A stretch of DNA of 64,000 nt from the NCBI GenBank assembly GCA_035236585.1, contig CP141136.1, positions 56,189,136 through 56,253,135 of the forward strand. The letters are read 5' to 3'. The notes below the pieces were generated by a model. It was not told the origin of the DNA. It did no database searches and saw only the letters and a program-made list of their open reading frames with translations. This DNA is from Warburgia ugandensis. Lineage: Eukaryota; Streptophyta; Magnoliopsida; Canellales; Canellaceae. The stretch's first letter is position 1. Each line of letters begins with the position of its first letter. Shown here piece after piece: positions 23,101 through 32,500 of the stretch. Made by a program: the position numbers and the translations under genes.

Positions 23101-23157
23101 AGAGAAACAAATACCTTCTCTCTTTACGTCCTTTTCAGCCTCAAAGACAGCTTCCAT
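17199..23157 (-). CDS. SGO: Shugoshin (centromeric cohesin protector), 10 coding exons
   Basis: Shugoshins recruit PP2A to centromeres and shield cohesin from separase, chiefly in meiosis I. Coding exons on the minus strand: 23157-23115, 22853-22684, 22609-22572, 22406-22298, 22195-22172, 18213-18145, 18049-18011, 17888-17807, 17717-17654, 17565-17199. All introns are GT-AG and phases match, giving 334 codons plus TAA. The N-terminal part has the plant motif 'GLMRQRLSDITN' and a coiled coil ('IELQKLKLNLQKASQQNWQL', then 'NSQMLAELNLAKDK'), the dimer and PP2A-binding region. The middle has the acidic 'TEDLFEIEDANFPV'. The C-terminus is the SGO motif 'GRPLRRAAEKVCSYKEIPLK' plus 'VKMRRSQ', the basic element that contacts phosphorylated H2A. 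Intron 5 (18214-22171) carries LINE insertions. The first exon is my least certain call: its acceptor (AG at 22855-22854) is poor, and translation could instead start at the ATG at 22824 (310 aa). SGO1 versus SGO2 is not resolved. Confidence 0.9.
18410..18864 (+). pseudogene. L1-type LINE fragment (zf-RVT and start of RNase H), in SGO intron 5
   Basis: Plus-strand translation gives 'QQDHIFICCPFDADIWGLI', matching the zf-RVT module after the RT of plant L1 LINEs (family form: E-x-x-x-H-L-F-x-x-C-x-F-x-x-x-x-W). Further on it gives 'WTFPPTSIIKLNFD', the entry to the RNase H domain (family form W-x-P-P-x-G-x-x-K-x-N-x-D). Frames shift and stops occur (for example 'FL*AIAKVW'). It is antisense to the host gene and lies between exon 6 and the RTE LINE. 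No ends or target duplication could be identified, so it may be a remnant older than the neighbouring LINE. Confidence 0.7.
19175..19370 (+). repeat. LINE 5' leader: three 69-bp tandem repeats
   Basis: The unit starts AGCGA(C/T)GCA at 19175, 19244 and 19313, and carries 'GCAGTGGAAAATGGGCAAG'-like sequence in each copy. The minus-strand LINE has the same three-fold pattern at about 4590-4410 ('GCAATGGAAAATGGATAGGG' and so on). The tandem 5' repeat is thus a family trait. In other LINEs such repeats carry the internal promoter. That role is inferred here. Confidence 0.8.
19430..20090 (+). pseudogene. LINE endonuclease region, frameshifted
   Basis: The open piece 19338-19799 carries 'TSDKIIIIKLVLGEQIINVI' and 'SAYAPQIGLEDISKRQFWED', the middle of an APE-type endonuclease. 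The frame then breaks, and 'MGRAILDFALAYNLALASTF', 'HKSQIDFLLL' and 'YKDCKVIPGESLTSQHRLMV' follow in other frames, the C-terminal part with the 'S.HRL' catalytic-histidine motif (QHRL here). More complete than the copy at 3652-4330, but still non-functional. Confidence 0.75.
20600..20995 (+). pseudogene. LINE reverse transcriptase, N-terminal part
   Basis: Reads 'VKEALKKMKSRKALGLDGIL' with the Asp of the motif intact, then 'WLTKLFNKIIKYKKMSDEWR' and 'VPIYKNKKR', before a frame change into 'RGIKLMSHTMKPFERVIKK'. The following palm (finger-to-ADD block) is absent, because the sequence joins directly to the C-terminal part near 21030. A deletion of several hundred bp relative to an intact family member is inferred. 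Confidence 0.75.
21030..21610 (+). pseudogene. LINE C-terminal region
   Basis: Broken plus-strand frames read 'DHFRYLGSMIHESEENKK', 'GKFYKMATRPAMLYGSEY', 'MKMLRWMSGKT', 'RWFGHVQRRPKKTLVKRS' and 'RTWIEVVRKYLKTLRLNEAI'. These are the thumb and tail blocks of plant RTE-type LINE proteins, parallel to 380-1150 on the minus strand. Stops (for example at the position after 'GSEY') show decay. Confidence 0.75.
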
Positions 23158-23166
23158 TGCAACAAG

Positions 23167-23170
<4 letters not shown>

Positions 23171-23215
<45 letters not shown>
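23171..23215 (+). repeat. (CT)n microsatellite in the SGO 5' UTR
   Basis: About 22 CT units, reading as (GA)n on the shugoshin sense strand, ending 13 bp before the proposed ATG at 23157. GA-rich 5' UTRs are common in plants. Its length may vary between alleles. Minus-strand open frames through it (RERERE) are artefacts. Confidence 0.95.
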
Positions 23216-23217
<2 letters not shown>

Positions 23218-23268
23218 GTATCGAGGGTAGGAAACTGAAAGAGAGATACTTGTGATCTGATATGCGAT

Positions 23269-23276
23269 GCGGGAAA
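23269..23276 (-). promoter_or_regulatory. E2F-type site (TTTCCCGC) upstream of SGO
   Basis: The minus strand reads TTTCCCGC, an exact match to the E2F consensus TTTSSCGC, about 110 bp upstream of the proposed shugoshin ATG. An AACGG core, as in M-phase MSA elements bound by three-repeat MYB proteins, lies on the plus strand at 23326-23330. Both suit a gene needed in dividing and meiotic cells. Either could occur by chance, and no TATA box was identified. Confidence 0.4.
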
Positions 23277-23279
23277 AAA

Positions 23280-23830
23280 GAAAGCACAAAAAGGTGTGGA
23301 AACAGTAAAAGGAAAGGAAGGCAGCAACGGCTTCCCGAAGCAAACTCCGGGCCTATTTCAAAACTCGATTTAAAACCGAACCTACTATGGGTTCCGTGGG
23401 TGTCTTTAGTTAAGATAATTGACATCATCCCTACTGTCCAAGGTGTTGATATGTTACTTGTATGATGATCTCGACCGTCACTCTAGTAACTCTTTAGTAG
23501 ATGGTCCAGCCGTTAGACGAAAGGAGGACTAACTTCGGCCTATTAATTAGTTGACAACAAAGTACGTATGACCAAAAGCCTATCGATTGATTTATTATTA
23601 AGATTCCAGCACTTAACCGGGTTAGTTAAGTGCTCTCTCTCATAACCAGGTGTGATCTCGGCACAGTGCCATCATTCGTCAACGATGGTGGATTTGCTCG
23701 AGCTTGTAGAAGAAAACGCCTATTCATTGCGGCATCCGCAAGCCTTTCTTAGTTATAATTTCTTAGGGATAAACGTACAATTCCAACGCAAGGAGGGGAA
23801 CTTGGCACAACGGTGGAATGTTATTGTGCC
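23280..23830. other. SGO upstream region up to the copia element
   Basis: This stretch of about 550 bp includes the presumed shugoshin promoter. One open frame at 23652-23861 (plus) runs into the copia LTR and matches nothing I recognise. I see no other gene. Confidence 0.45.
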
Positions 23831-24159
23831 CGATAACGTCCACATGCCCGAAGAGTCCTAAAATATAAGAAAATTCAGTTAGATGTAATCCCAATCTGAT
23901 TAGGAGTTCTAATCAGAGAAGGAAAAGAAAAACAAAAGTAGAGTCCTACTAGGAAATTTCTACACCGCCTCTGGCATCTATAAATAGGACCAAAGGCATA
24001 GCCAAAAGGCATAGAGCAAACGGGTCGTAATCTCTCACTCTCTCATAGTGAAGGTGTTCCCACTCCTCTCATAGACATAGGCTATACATAGCCAAACCAT
24101 GTAAAATTTCTCTGTGTTCTGTTCTTTGTGTGTATTTGTAACCCTAACTACGCATAACA
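23831..24159 (+). repeat. Copia 5' LTR
   Basis: Runs from CGATAACGTCC (TG changed to CG) to '..GCATAACA' and aligns with 32934-33360. It contains the TATA box CTATAAATAG at 23978-23987, where element transcription would begin about 30 bp downstream. A 2-bp gap separates its end from the PBS. Confidence 0.9.
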
Positions 24160-24161
24160 AG

Positions 24162-24173
24162 TGGTATCAGAGC
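24162..24173 (+). other. Copia primer-binding site (initiator Met-tRNA)
   Basis: TGGTATCAGAGC directly downstream of the 5' LTR is complementary to the 3' end of plant initiator methionyl-tRNA, the usual primer for copia minus-strand DNA synthesis. Confidence 0.92.
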
Positions 24174-25565
24174 AAGTGAACACAGAAGAAGACATAGAAG
24201 AAGACTGTCAGAACAGAACTGGCTACACAGTAGATTGACCAGACCTGGGCCAGGAGCGGCCCAAATCCACTTTCAGACCCAAGCTAGGTACGACCTAGCT
24301 CAAGACCAGGCCCAGACAGGTGCGGCCTAGACTACGTTTGGACACAGGCAAGCCCGGCCTAGATCCTATTCAGATCCAGGCTGAGTGGAAGCCCAGATCA
24401 CAAGGAAACCCTAGATCTGAGAGCTCATATTGCTTGATCATCGAACGGCCCAGATCGTCTAACCAGAGAATCATCCAGATCGTCTAATCAGAGATCAACC
24501 TAGATCGAATGACCCAGATCACTCGATCATAGGAATGACCCTAGAAGCTCGATTAGAGAATAATCCTAAGCCGAAAAACCATTATATGGTAAAACTTCTG
24601 GCTGAAAAAACAACAAGAAACAAAGGGGGTTGGGTTCCGGCTGGTGAGAGAAAAACCTGACCAGAACCCCCTTTGTTGATGTAGCCAGAATAGAGGGAGA
24701 TAGAAGAAGATTGCCGCAGCCGGCTTTCCTAGGAAGAAGACCAGCCGGTGAAGAAGGGGGAGGAGTAGAAAAGGGTTTTGGCCGACTGGTGGAAAACCAA
24801 ACAAAACCCATTTTTGACAGGAAAAAAGGGAGAGAGAGAGGGGGGGGGGGGGGGCTTCGGCCAGCTAGTGGAAAATTTGACCAAAAACCCTCTTTACTAA
24901 AAGGAGGGGGAAAGGGAAGCTGTGTTGTGGTCAACCGGTGACTACCGATCAAAACTGGAAGATTTGAAGAGAAAAAAAAAACTTCAGTATTGACCACACC
25001 TAGAAGGCCAACGATCTCCTCGTCGAGAAGAAGAAGAGGGAGGGAGGAAAGGGGAGAGAAACCCTTATCTGATCACTGTCTAAAATTCGGCCAAAGGACA
25101 CCGCAACTCTAGGAGAGATTGACTTGCCAAAGACCGCTGTAGCTCGAGGGAACCGAATAGCCAAGGATCGACGCTCCCGGGAAGTGTAGCATAGCTGCCG
25201 CACCTAGAGGGGGAAGAGAAGGAGAAGGGGAGAGAAAACTCAAGGTTAGGTTTTTTTTCTACTTAACTTTTATACTGTGCTGAAAATTATCGCACATTCT
25301 TTTGATAAAGACACTCTCCAGCTCCCAGAATCAGTACCCTAAAAACTTACAGAGGGCACCCCTACGTGCTAAATTGGCACTCCCTAAATTGATAAAGACA
25401 CCCCTTGAACAAAAAATTTAGGGCACCCCTCAAATTGTTAAAAATACCCTTCCTAAGGTTTTTGACTATTCTAGATTCATCCGTATACTCCATTCTTCCT
25501 AATTCTACTTAGAAAAGGTAGAAATAAAGTTTAAAACCATAGAGGAGACCAGTTTTGGAAATATC
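24174..25565 (+). other. Copia leader, non-coding
   Basis: Untranslated leader between PBS and gag. It contains short reiterations of 'CCAGATCG' and 'TCTAATCAGAGA'-like phrases near 24440-24560 and a pure G run at about 24841-24854. Open frames here (for example 24711-24941 and its complement) have low-complexity proteins and no recognisable domain. Confidence 0.6.
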
Positions 25566-26320
25566 ATGGCTAGAGCCATGATCAAATTAAATGCCACCAA
25601 TTATACGCTCTGAAAACCTAGAATGGAAGATCTTTTATACTGCAAAGATCTCTATAACCCCTTAGATGATCAAGGAAAAAGACCTGAGGATGTTTTTAAA
25701 AAAGAATGGATAAAGATGAATAAGAAAACCATAGGTCAGATCCGATAGTGGATTGATCACAGCGTATTTCACCACATTACTCTAGAAGAAAATGCCTATA
25801 TTCTCTGAAAAAAGTTAGAGATTATGTACTAAGCAATGACTACTCGAAACAAGGCCCTGCTGATAAAAAGGGTTGTCAACTTAAAGTTAAGGAGCGGAAT
25901 GACTGTGGCTGAACATGCCAATGAATTTCAAAATCTAGTAAATCAGCTAGGAACTGTGGCATTACAACTTGGAGATAAATGGCAATCTCTACTATTGCTT
26001 AGCTCACTACTTGTGAACTGGGAGACACTAGTAATGTGACTCAGTAACTCAGCACTAGAAGGAAAGTTGACCATACCTATGGTCAAAGACGTGCTATTCA
26101 ATGAGGACACTAGAAGGAAAGAAGCTAGAATAGACCAAGCACATGCCCTGGTAACAGAAAACAAGTACACTGGGAGAGACAGACACAGGGTAGGAGCAAG
26201 AGCAGGCTAAGAGGGAGATCATAGACACCAACAAATCAAAAAGTCAACCCAGAGGACAGTTCAAGTGTTACTACTGTTGCATTTCAGGACATATAAAGAG
26301 ATATTGTCGAAAACTGAAGA
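25566..26320 (+). pseudogene. Copia gag with zinc knuckle, stops present
   Basis: Starts at ATG 25566 ('MARAMIKLNATNYTL', then a stop). It continues as 'EWIKMNKKTIGQI' and 'RSGMTVAEHANEFQNLVNQL', the UBN2-type capsid core of plant copia gag. A CCHC zinc knuckle follows near 26268-26310 (CYYCCISGHIKRYC, spacing C-x2-C-x4-H-x4-C, all four ligands intact). At least three in-frame stops disrupt the first part. Confidence 0.8.
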
Positions 26321-26439
26321 GAGAGATGGGTCATAGCAAGCCAAAGGAAGACAATGGTGAAACACTAATCACCATTGCTCAGAACATAACAGTGCTCACT
26401 ACTAAGGAGGAGTCATGCCTACACGTAGTCAAGAGTGAA

Positions 26440-26700
26440 GCATAGTGGGTGATAGACATAGCAGCTTCTTATCACGCCACTCCACACAAGGACTTCTTCA
26501 TCACATACAAAGAAGGAGACTTTGGCACTGTAAAGATGGGGAACGATAGTTCCTCAAGAATAGTTGGGATCGGTGATGTGTAGATAAAGACAAATATTGG
26601 CTGCATAATAGTACTGAAGGAGGTGCGATACATACAAGAACTCAGATTGAACCTGATCTCAGTTTCGGCTCTTAATAGACAAGGTTACACCAACTACTTT
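26440..26700 (+). pseudogene. Copia protease region, active site lost
   Basis: Reads 'WVIDIAASYHATPHKDFF' where copia proteases have W-x-x-D-S-G-A-S/T-x-H. The catalytic D-S-G is D-I-A here, so the enzyme would be dead. 'VKMGNDSSSRIVGIGDV' follows, matching the flap-side G-N/D-x-x-x-x-x-I-x-G-x-G block. It sits between the zinc knuckle and the integrase as expected. Confidence 0.75.
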
Positions 26701-26819
26701 GGCAACAGTACCTATAAACTAATGAAAGGTGATGATCATGGCAAAAGGACACATATGCAGTGCACTATACAAGACCCACACAAGAATATCTAAAGACAGC
26801 CTTAGTGCAATGGGAGATG

Positions 26820-27800
26820 AATGATTATCAAACCTTTGGCATGTAAGACTCAGCCACATGGGAGAGAAAGGTCTGTTCACACTTGCAAAGAAGCAGCTCA
26901 TCAAACTAGCCAAAGGTATAGCTCTTAATCCATGTAATTATTGTTTATTTGGCAAGCAACATAGGGTTTCTTTCTCCTCTTCTAGTAATAAAAGAAATGA
27001 AATTCTTGAGTTTGGTGTACTTGAATGTATGTGGTCCCATGGAAGTAGAGTCACTAGGCGGGAATAAATATTTTGTAACCTTTATAGACGAAGCATCTAG
27101 AAGGGTATGGGTATACTTTGTAAAGAATAAAGAACAAGTGTTTGAATGCTTCAAAAGATTCCACGCGATGGTGGAGTAGCAAACTGGAAAGAACAAGTAC
27201 TCGAATGTATGTGGTCCCATGGAAGTAGAGTCACTGGGTGGGAATAAATATTTTGTAACCTTTATAGACAAAGCCACTAGGAGGGTATAGGTATACTTTG
27301 TAAAGAATAAAGAACAAGTCTTTGAATGCTTCAAAAGATTCCACACAATGGTGGAGCAGCAAACTGGAAAGAAGCTTAAGTGTCTTAGAACAAACAATGG
27401 AGGAGAATACATAACAAAAGAGTTCAGGGCATATTGTGCAACTCGTGGCATTCAACATGAGAAGACAATTCTACGTATCCCACAACACAATGGAGTAGCT
27501 GAAAGAATGAACCAGACCATTGTGGAGAGAGTAAGATGCATGCTTAGTATGGTTGAGCTACCTAAGCCATTCTAGGGTGAAGTTGTGAAGACCACCTGCT
27601 ACTTGATCAACAAGTCACTATCAGCACCACTAGACTTTGAAGTTCCAGAACATAAGTGGACTAACAAGAAGGTGACTTATGCACACTTGAGGGTATTCGG
27701 GTATAGAGCCTTTTGCACATGTATACAGAGAGATGAGATAAAAGCTAGACCTGAAGTCTACGCCTTGTATCTTCATTGGGTATGGAGATGAAGAATTCGG
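26820..27800 (+). pseudogene. Copia integrase with in-frame 180-bp duplication
   Basis: The HHCC zinc domain is visible ('LSHMGEKGLFTLAKK', 'CNYCLFGKQHRVSF'). The core follows: 'VDVCGPMEVESLGGNKYF'-like sequence, 'FVTFIDEASRRVWVYFVKNK' and later 'LRTNNGGEYITKEFRAYCAT' and 'IPQHNGVAERMNQTIVERVR', the second Asp region and the Glu helix. The D of 'LRTDNGGEY' is Asn, which removes a catalytic residue. A 180-bp block carrying the first core segment (about 27023-27202) is repeated directly at 27203-27382, exactly 60 codons. One copy ends in a stop ('MVE*QTGK'). Confidence 0.85.
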
Positions 27801-28179
27801 ATACAGATTGTGGGATAGTAGAGATGTAATATTTTAAGAGAATCAGTTCTACGAAGATCCAAGAAAGGCTAAAGATATCAGCACTTTAGCTCTAGTTCCA
27901 GACTCAACACCCATTCAGATTAAGTCAGAAGTTGAACCAGAGGCAAAGGAGTTCGAGTAGGGGGAGCATCAGTCCCATGTACCAGCGATGTTGTGACATC
28001 AGATGTTGAATTGTCTCCTCAGCCAGAAGTAGAAGCTCAGCCAAAGATGTCAATAAGAGGACGTATTCTGATTCCATCACAGAAATATTCTGAATCAAAA
28101 TATATCATGCTCACTGATGAGGAGGAGTCGATAACTTTCAACAAGCCCTGATGCATGTAAACAAGGGTAAAATGGGTGC

Positions 28180-28960
28180 AAGCTATGTAAGAAGAAATCA
28201 GGTCATTAAATAAAAATGAGACATATGAGCTAGTAACACTTCCTGAGGGTAAAAGAGCATTAAAGAACAAGTGGGTATTCAAGGTGAAAAGAAGAGGCAA
28301 TGGAGAACCAATCAAGTACAAAGCGCGATTGGTCGTCAAAGGTTTTGAGTAGATGAAGGGAATAGACTTTGGCGAGATCTTTTCACCAGTAGTGAAGATG
28401 ACATCAATCAAGATTATGCTCAAATTAGTGGCGAGACAAAACCTGGAGCTTGAACAAATGGATGTCAAGACAGCTTTTCTACATGGAGATTTAGAAGAGG
28501 AGATATACATGGAACAACTACAGGGTTTCAAAGTAAAAAAGAAGAAGCATCTGGTATGCAAGTTGAAGAAAAGTCTTTATGGCCTTAAACAAGCGCTAAG
28601 ATAATGGTACAAGAAGTTTGACTCATTCATGATGAGGCAAGGTTTCAAAAGAACAGTTGCAGATCAGTGTGTGTACGTCCAAAGATTACCCGAGGGTACA
28701 TTTGTCATTCTACTATATGTAGATGACATGCTGATAGTTTGACCAAATATGACTGTGATCAGCAGGTTGAAGAGAGAGTTATCTAAGTCTTTTGACATGA
28801 AAGAGTTAGGAGCAGTATAGCAGATTTTGGGGATGAAGATCACATGCGATAGGAAAGCAAGAAAGTTGTGGCTGTCATAGGAAAAATATGTTGAACAAGT
28901 AATCAAGAGGTTCAACATGGAGAGCGCCAAGCCAGTCAACACTCTACTAGGCAATCATTT
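28180..28960 (+). pseudogene. Copia reverse transcriptase, broken
   Basis: Pieces in order: 'ALKNKWVFKVKRRGNGE' and 'YKARLVVKGFE' (with a stop), then '[20 protein letters not shown]', '[20 protein letters not shown]', '[13 protein letters not shown]' and 'FVILLYVDDMLIV'. The Y-V-D-D catalytic box (near 28720) is intact, and the copia hallmark 'D-V-K-T-A-F-L-H-G' is present. Stops follow 'LKQALR' and the box, so no full-length product is possible. Confidence 0.85.
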
Positions 28961-29009
28961 CAAATTAAGAAAGAAGACGTGTCTCTCAACATCGTAAGAT
29001 AAAGACAAG

Positions 29010-29562
29010 ATGGCTATGATTCCCTACTCATCAGTAGTTGGGAGTCTTATGTATGCAATGGTGTGCACAAGGCCAGTTATTGCTCATGCAGTAGGAGGTG
29101 TTAGCAGATTTCTTTTAAATCTAGGCAAAGATCATTGGGAAGCCGTGAAGTGGATACTATGGTACATGAAGGGCACATCTAAGTTGTTCCTGTGCTTTAA
29201 AAGTACAGATACACTCCTCGAAGGTTACACAGAAGCTAATATGGCTGGAGATCTTGATGGAAGAAAGTCAACATCTTGGTTTATTTTCACTTTTGCAGGG
29301 TGAGCTGTATCATGGCAGTCCAAGTTGCAGAAGTGAGTAGCTCTATCGACAACAGAAGCTAAATATATTGTCATAGCTGAAGTAGGTAAGGAAATGTTGC
29401 GGATAAAGCAGTTTCTTTAGGAGCTTGGTATCACACTAGAAGAATACAAGATACATTGTGACAGTGAGAGTGCTCTAGACCTGACCAAGAACTCAATGTA
29501 TCATGCGCGCACCAAGCACATCGACATACGGTATCACTCGATATGAGAGATAACACGAGAAC
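29010..29562 (+). pseudogene. Copia RNase H region, split by a solo LTR
   Basis: Reads 'IPYSSVVGSLMYAMVCTRPV', 'YMKGTSKLFLCFKSTDTLLE', then 'STTEAKYIVIAEVGKEM' (family form S-T/S-x-A-E-Y) and 'IHCDSESALDLTKNSMYHAR' with 'TKHIDIRYH'. The frame stops at 29301 and elsewhere. It is cut at 29562 by the 3.2-kb solo LTR and its last ~50 codons resume at 32778. Confidence 0.82.
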
Positions 29563-32500
29563 TATAATGATCCAAACATTTTATGCCCTTTTTAGTAAAT
29601 TTAGAAATTAATATGTGGAAATTACTATACTAAATGTTTTAATCTATTTAAATAGGAAATAAATGAATTTTTTAGAAATATTATGTCATTAGATTCTACT
29701 AAAAAAATGGAATCCAATGCCTCAAAGAACGCCAAAAACGGAGTTCGTATGAAGAAGTTACAGGCGTTTAAAGATTAAAGGCATTTTTATAATTTATATT
29801 TAAAAAATGAAAAAGACAAAAAACGCAGGGGGCCATTTTGATAACAGCACCCTCCATCATCTTCCTCCTTCCAGCGGTTTCCAAGGACTTCCAGCACCGC
29901 CTCTACAAGAGGTGCCAGAAGAAATGACGGCACCGCCTCCCTCATCTATAAAAATCCTCCTCCCCCTCTTCCCCGATCATCCTCATTCTCCTCTTTTTCT
30001 TCTCCGGCCAAGCTAGGGTTCCAGAAAAAGTCGAAAAACCCTCCATCAGCTTTCCCTATAAAGGACGGCAATGGCCAGGCCCTTCCTTCAGGCCAGCCAT
30101 TCCCCTTTCATTCCCCATTCCCATTTTACCTCTGGTTTCACAGGAAAAATTGGGTTTTTCCCCTTCTTCATGGTTTCCAGAGACCTAGGGTTTCAGAGCA
30201 GGAAAGGGCACACCTCCAGCAAGGGGTCCCCTCCTAGACTACCCAGGTAAGCCCCTCTTTCCCCTCTCTCCGTGTTCCCTTTCGTTAGGCCAGATCCGGG
30301 CATTTCCCAAACGGAGAACATGTCGGAAAAGGCCGGGTTCTATCCGGCTTTGTGTGAACCAAGCGTCCCAAGGACGCATCGCGTAATGCGTGCCTGGGAT
30401 GCATCCCTAGGACGGGCTTCGGGAACACCCTGCGTGCGACACAGTTCCAGTTCGACTGGGATGTACGAGCGCCCGGGAGCCATGACACGTGCGCGCCTGC
30501 GCTAAAGACGCATCCACGCGATGCCATCCAGGACGCGTGTCACAGCACGTCACTTGGGCATGCGGGCGAGTGCAGATGCGGTCCCTAGCATGGCCTTTGG
30601 GGCCGCACGACATACGGGTGCGGGTCCTAGTTCGACCAGGGCACGCGTATGCATCCTGGGAACTGTGAACGCGGGGGCCGCATGGACAAATCTGGTTCGT
30701 CCGTGATCGTGCAATGCTAAAAATGCAATTTCAGGAGCTGTAGGACTCTGATTGATGATCCGAAAGAACCGTTGCGTCCATATCAACAACGTGGACCTAA
30801 TGAGACTATAAAACTTAGGCTCCTAGGACTATTCAGTATAACTTATAGCCTAAGAACTATAAAGATCTTCTAGATCTAGCTTAGAAACATGCTAAGCAAG
30901 GGCCTATAGATCTTAAAAGGCAGATTTAGCCGTATAAGTAATGACCCATGAAGGTTGAAAAATAATACTTGAATCCTTGTTATTAATATCCAGGGTTTCA
31001 CTAAAATGGGTCAGGGTCGAGTAATGAAGAACACGATTCAAGGAACATCAAGGTAGGTTGTCTGATGCTGCTATATTTTTAATGCATGTCCAAATATATT
31101 TGAATTGTAGGCAATCTGATACTGCTATGTTTAATGCATTTCCAAACATACTTGATTTGTAGTTAGTCTTATACTACTCAGTTTTTAAATGCATCCCAAA
31201 CTCTAAGTGATTTACTTGACTTTATGATGTTTTTGAAATATGATATTCTTATACGAGCATACATAATTGTCTGCATGATTTATAGCATTGAAGCACTTGA
31301 ACCTATCATTGCATATATTATGCTTTTATGGTGTTCTTATACAAGCATGTTTTGAGAAGTGTAGCCTTGGCCGATGAGGGTGGGTTGATGAGGGCAGGTC
31401 GATGAGGGCGGGCCAAAGAAAGCTGACAAGCTTCTAGGCTGGCAGGCTTCTAGGCTATCAAGCTTCTAGACAGGGTAATGACTTTGAATGCAATACTAGC
31501 ATGAGTAGATTTTATGCATTGCATGCATGTTTTGCAAACGATTGCATAAATTGCATTATTTACGATGAATAAGTGCATAAATTGCATGATTTGCGATTAT
31601 TGAGATTTAATTAAATGCATAACCTTGAGGGTTACCAAAAGACGCTGGAGTGCCCAAAAGACACTGGTGAGGCAGTGTGAGGGCCAGGCAGTGTGAGGAA
31701 CCCAAAGAGGACATGATTTTTATATTTTACAGGTTGATAGGCCTGGTGGGTACTATGCTGAAAGGAGGTACGGGGTTGGCCTTCCGGCCTCTACCACCAA
31801 AAGGGTGGATGGTATCACTGCCAAAAAGGCATTGTCCCTTCTCTGACTGCTGTGGTAAACAGGGACAACCACTAGAGATGTTCACGGCACCCTTTCGGGG
31901 ACATCCATAGTTGTCGTGGAGGCTATGGTGGATTCTAGTTGTATGCTGAGTATGAGCGTAGTGGCCCTATGATTTCAGTGTGATTGATATGCATATAGCA
32001 TCAAGATGGTCGTATACAAGTACTTGTAACCAGTCGGCTTGATGTGTCTCTGAGAGATCCATTATGCATATGACAGCATTTGCTTGAATGATGACTATTT
32101 TAAAAGTTTCATGATTATTATATTTGACTCGTTGGTTTGCCGTATATGCCGAGATCTTATTACCTGGATCCATTGATTTTTACATTATGATTATAGCCAT
32201 ATTTATCTTGTTGAATACCATATTTCGATAAAGGATTCCACGGTTGAACTTGCATCAATGAGTTTATGTTTTATGCACAAAATATGCATGATGTTTTATA
32301 TGGAAAACCTCTTCTAAAACCATGCATGATGCATACCGTATTTTCAAAATAGTAGTATCAGATCACCTACTGGGTATGAAAAATACTCACCCAAATCTAT
32401 TATTTTTCCAGATTAGCTCTACACAAGGATAGAAGAAGCATCAGGAAAAGTTAGAACTACGATCAAGTAAAGCAAGAAGGGACAAGCATAAATGTAAGTA

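Noticed and set aside
23074-23428. Three overlapping minus-strand frames with RERERE tracts
   Set aside because: They pass through the CT microsatellite in the shugoshin 5' UTR. Only the 14-codon start of one of them (from 23157) is used in the gene model.
26945-27451. 168-codon minus-strand frame
   Set aside because: Antisense of the copia integrase duplication. Its own repeat is explained by that.
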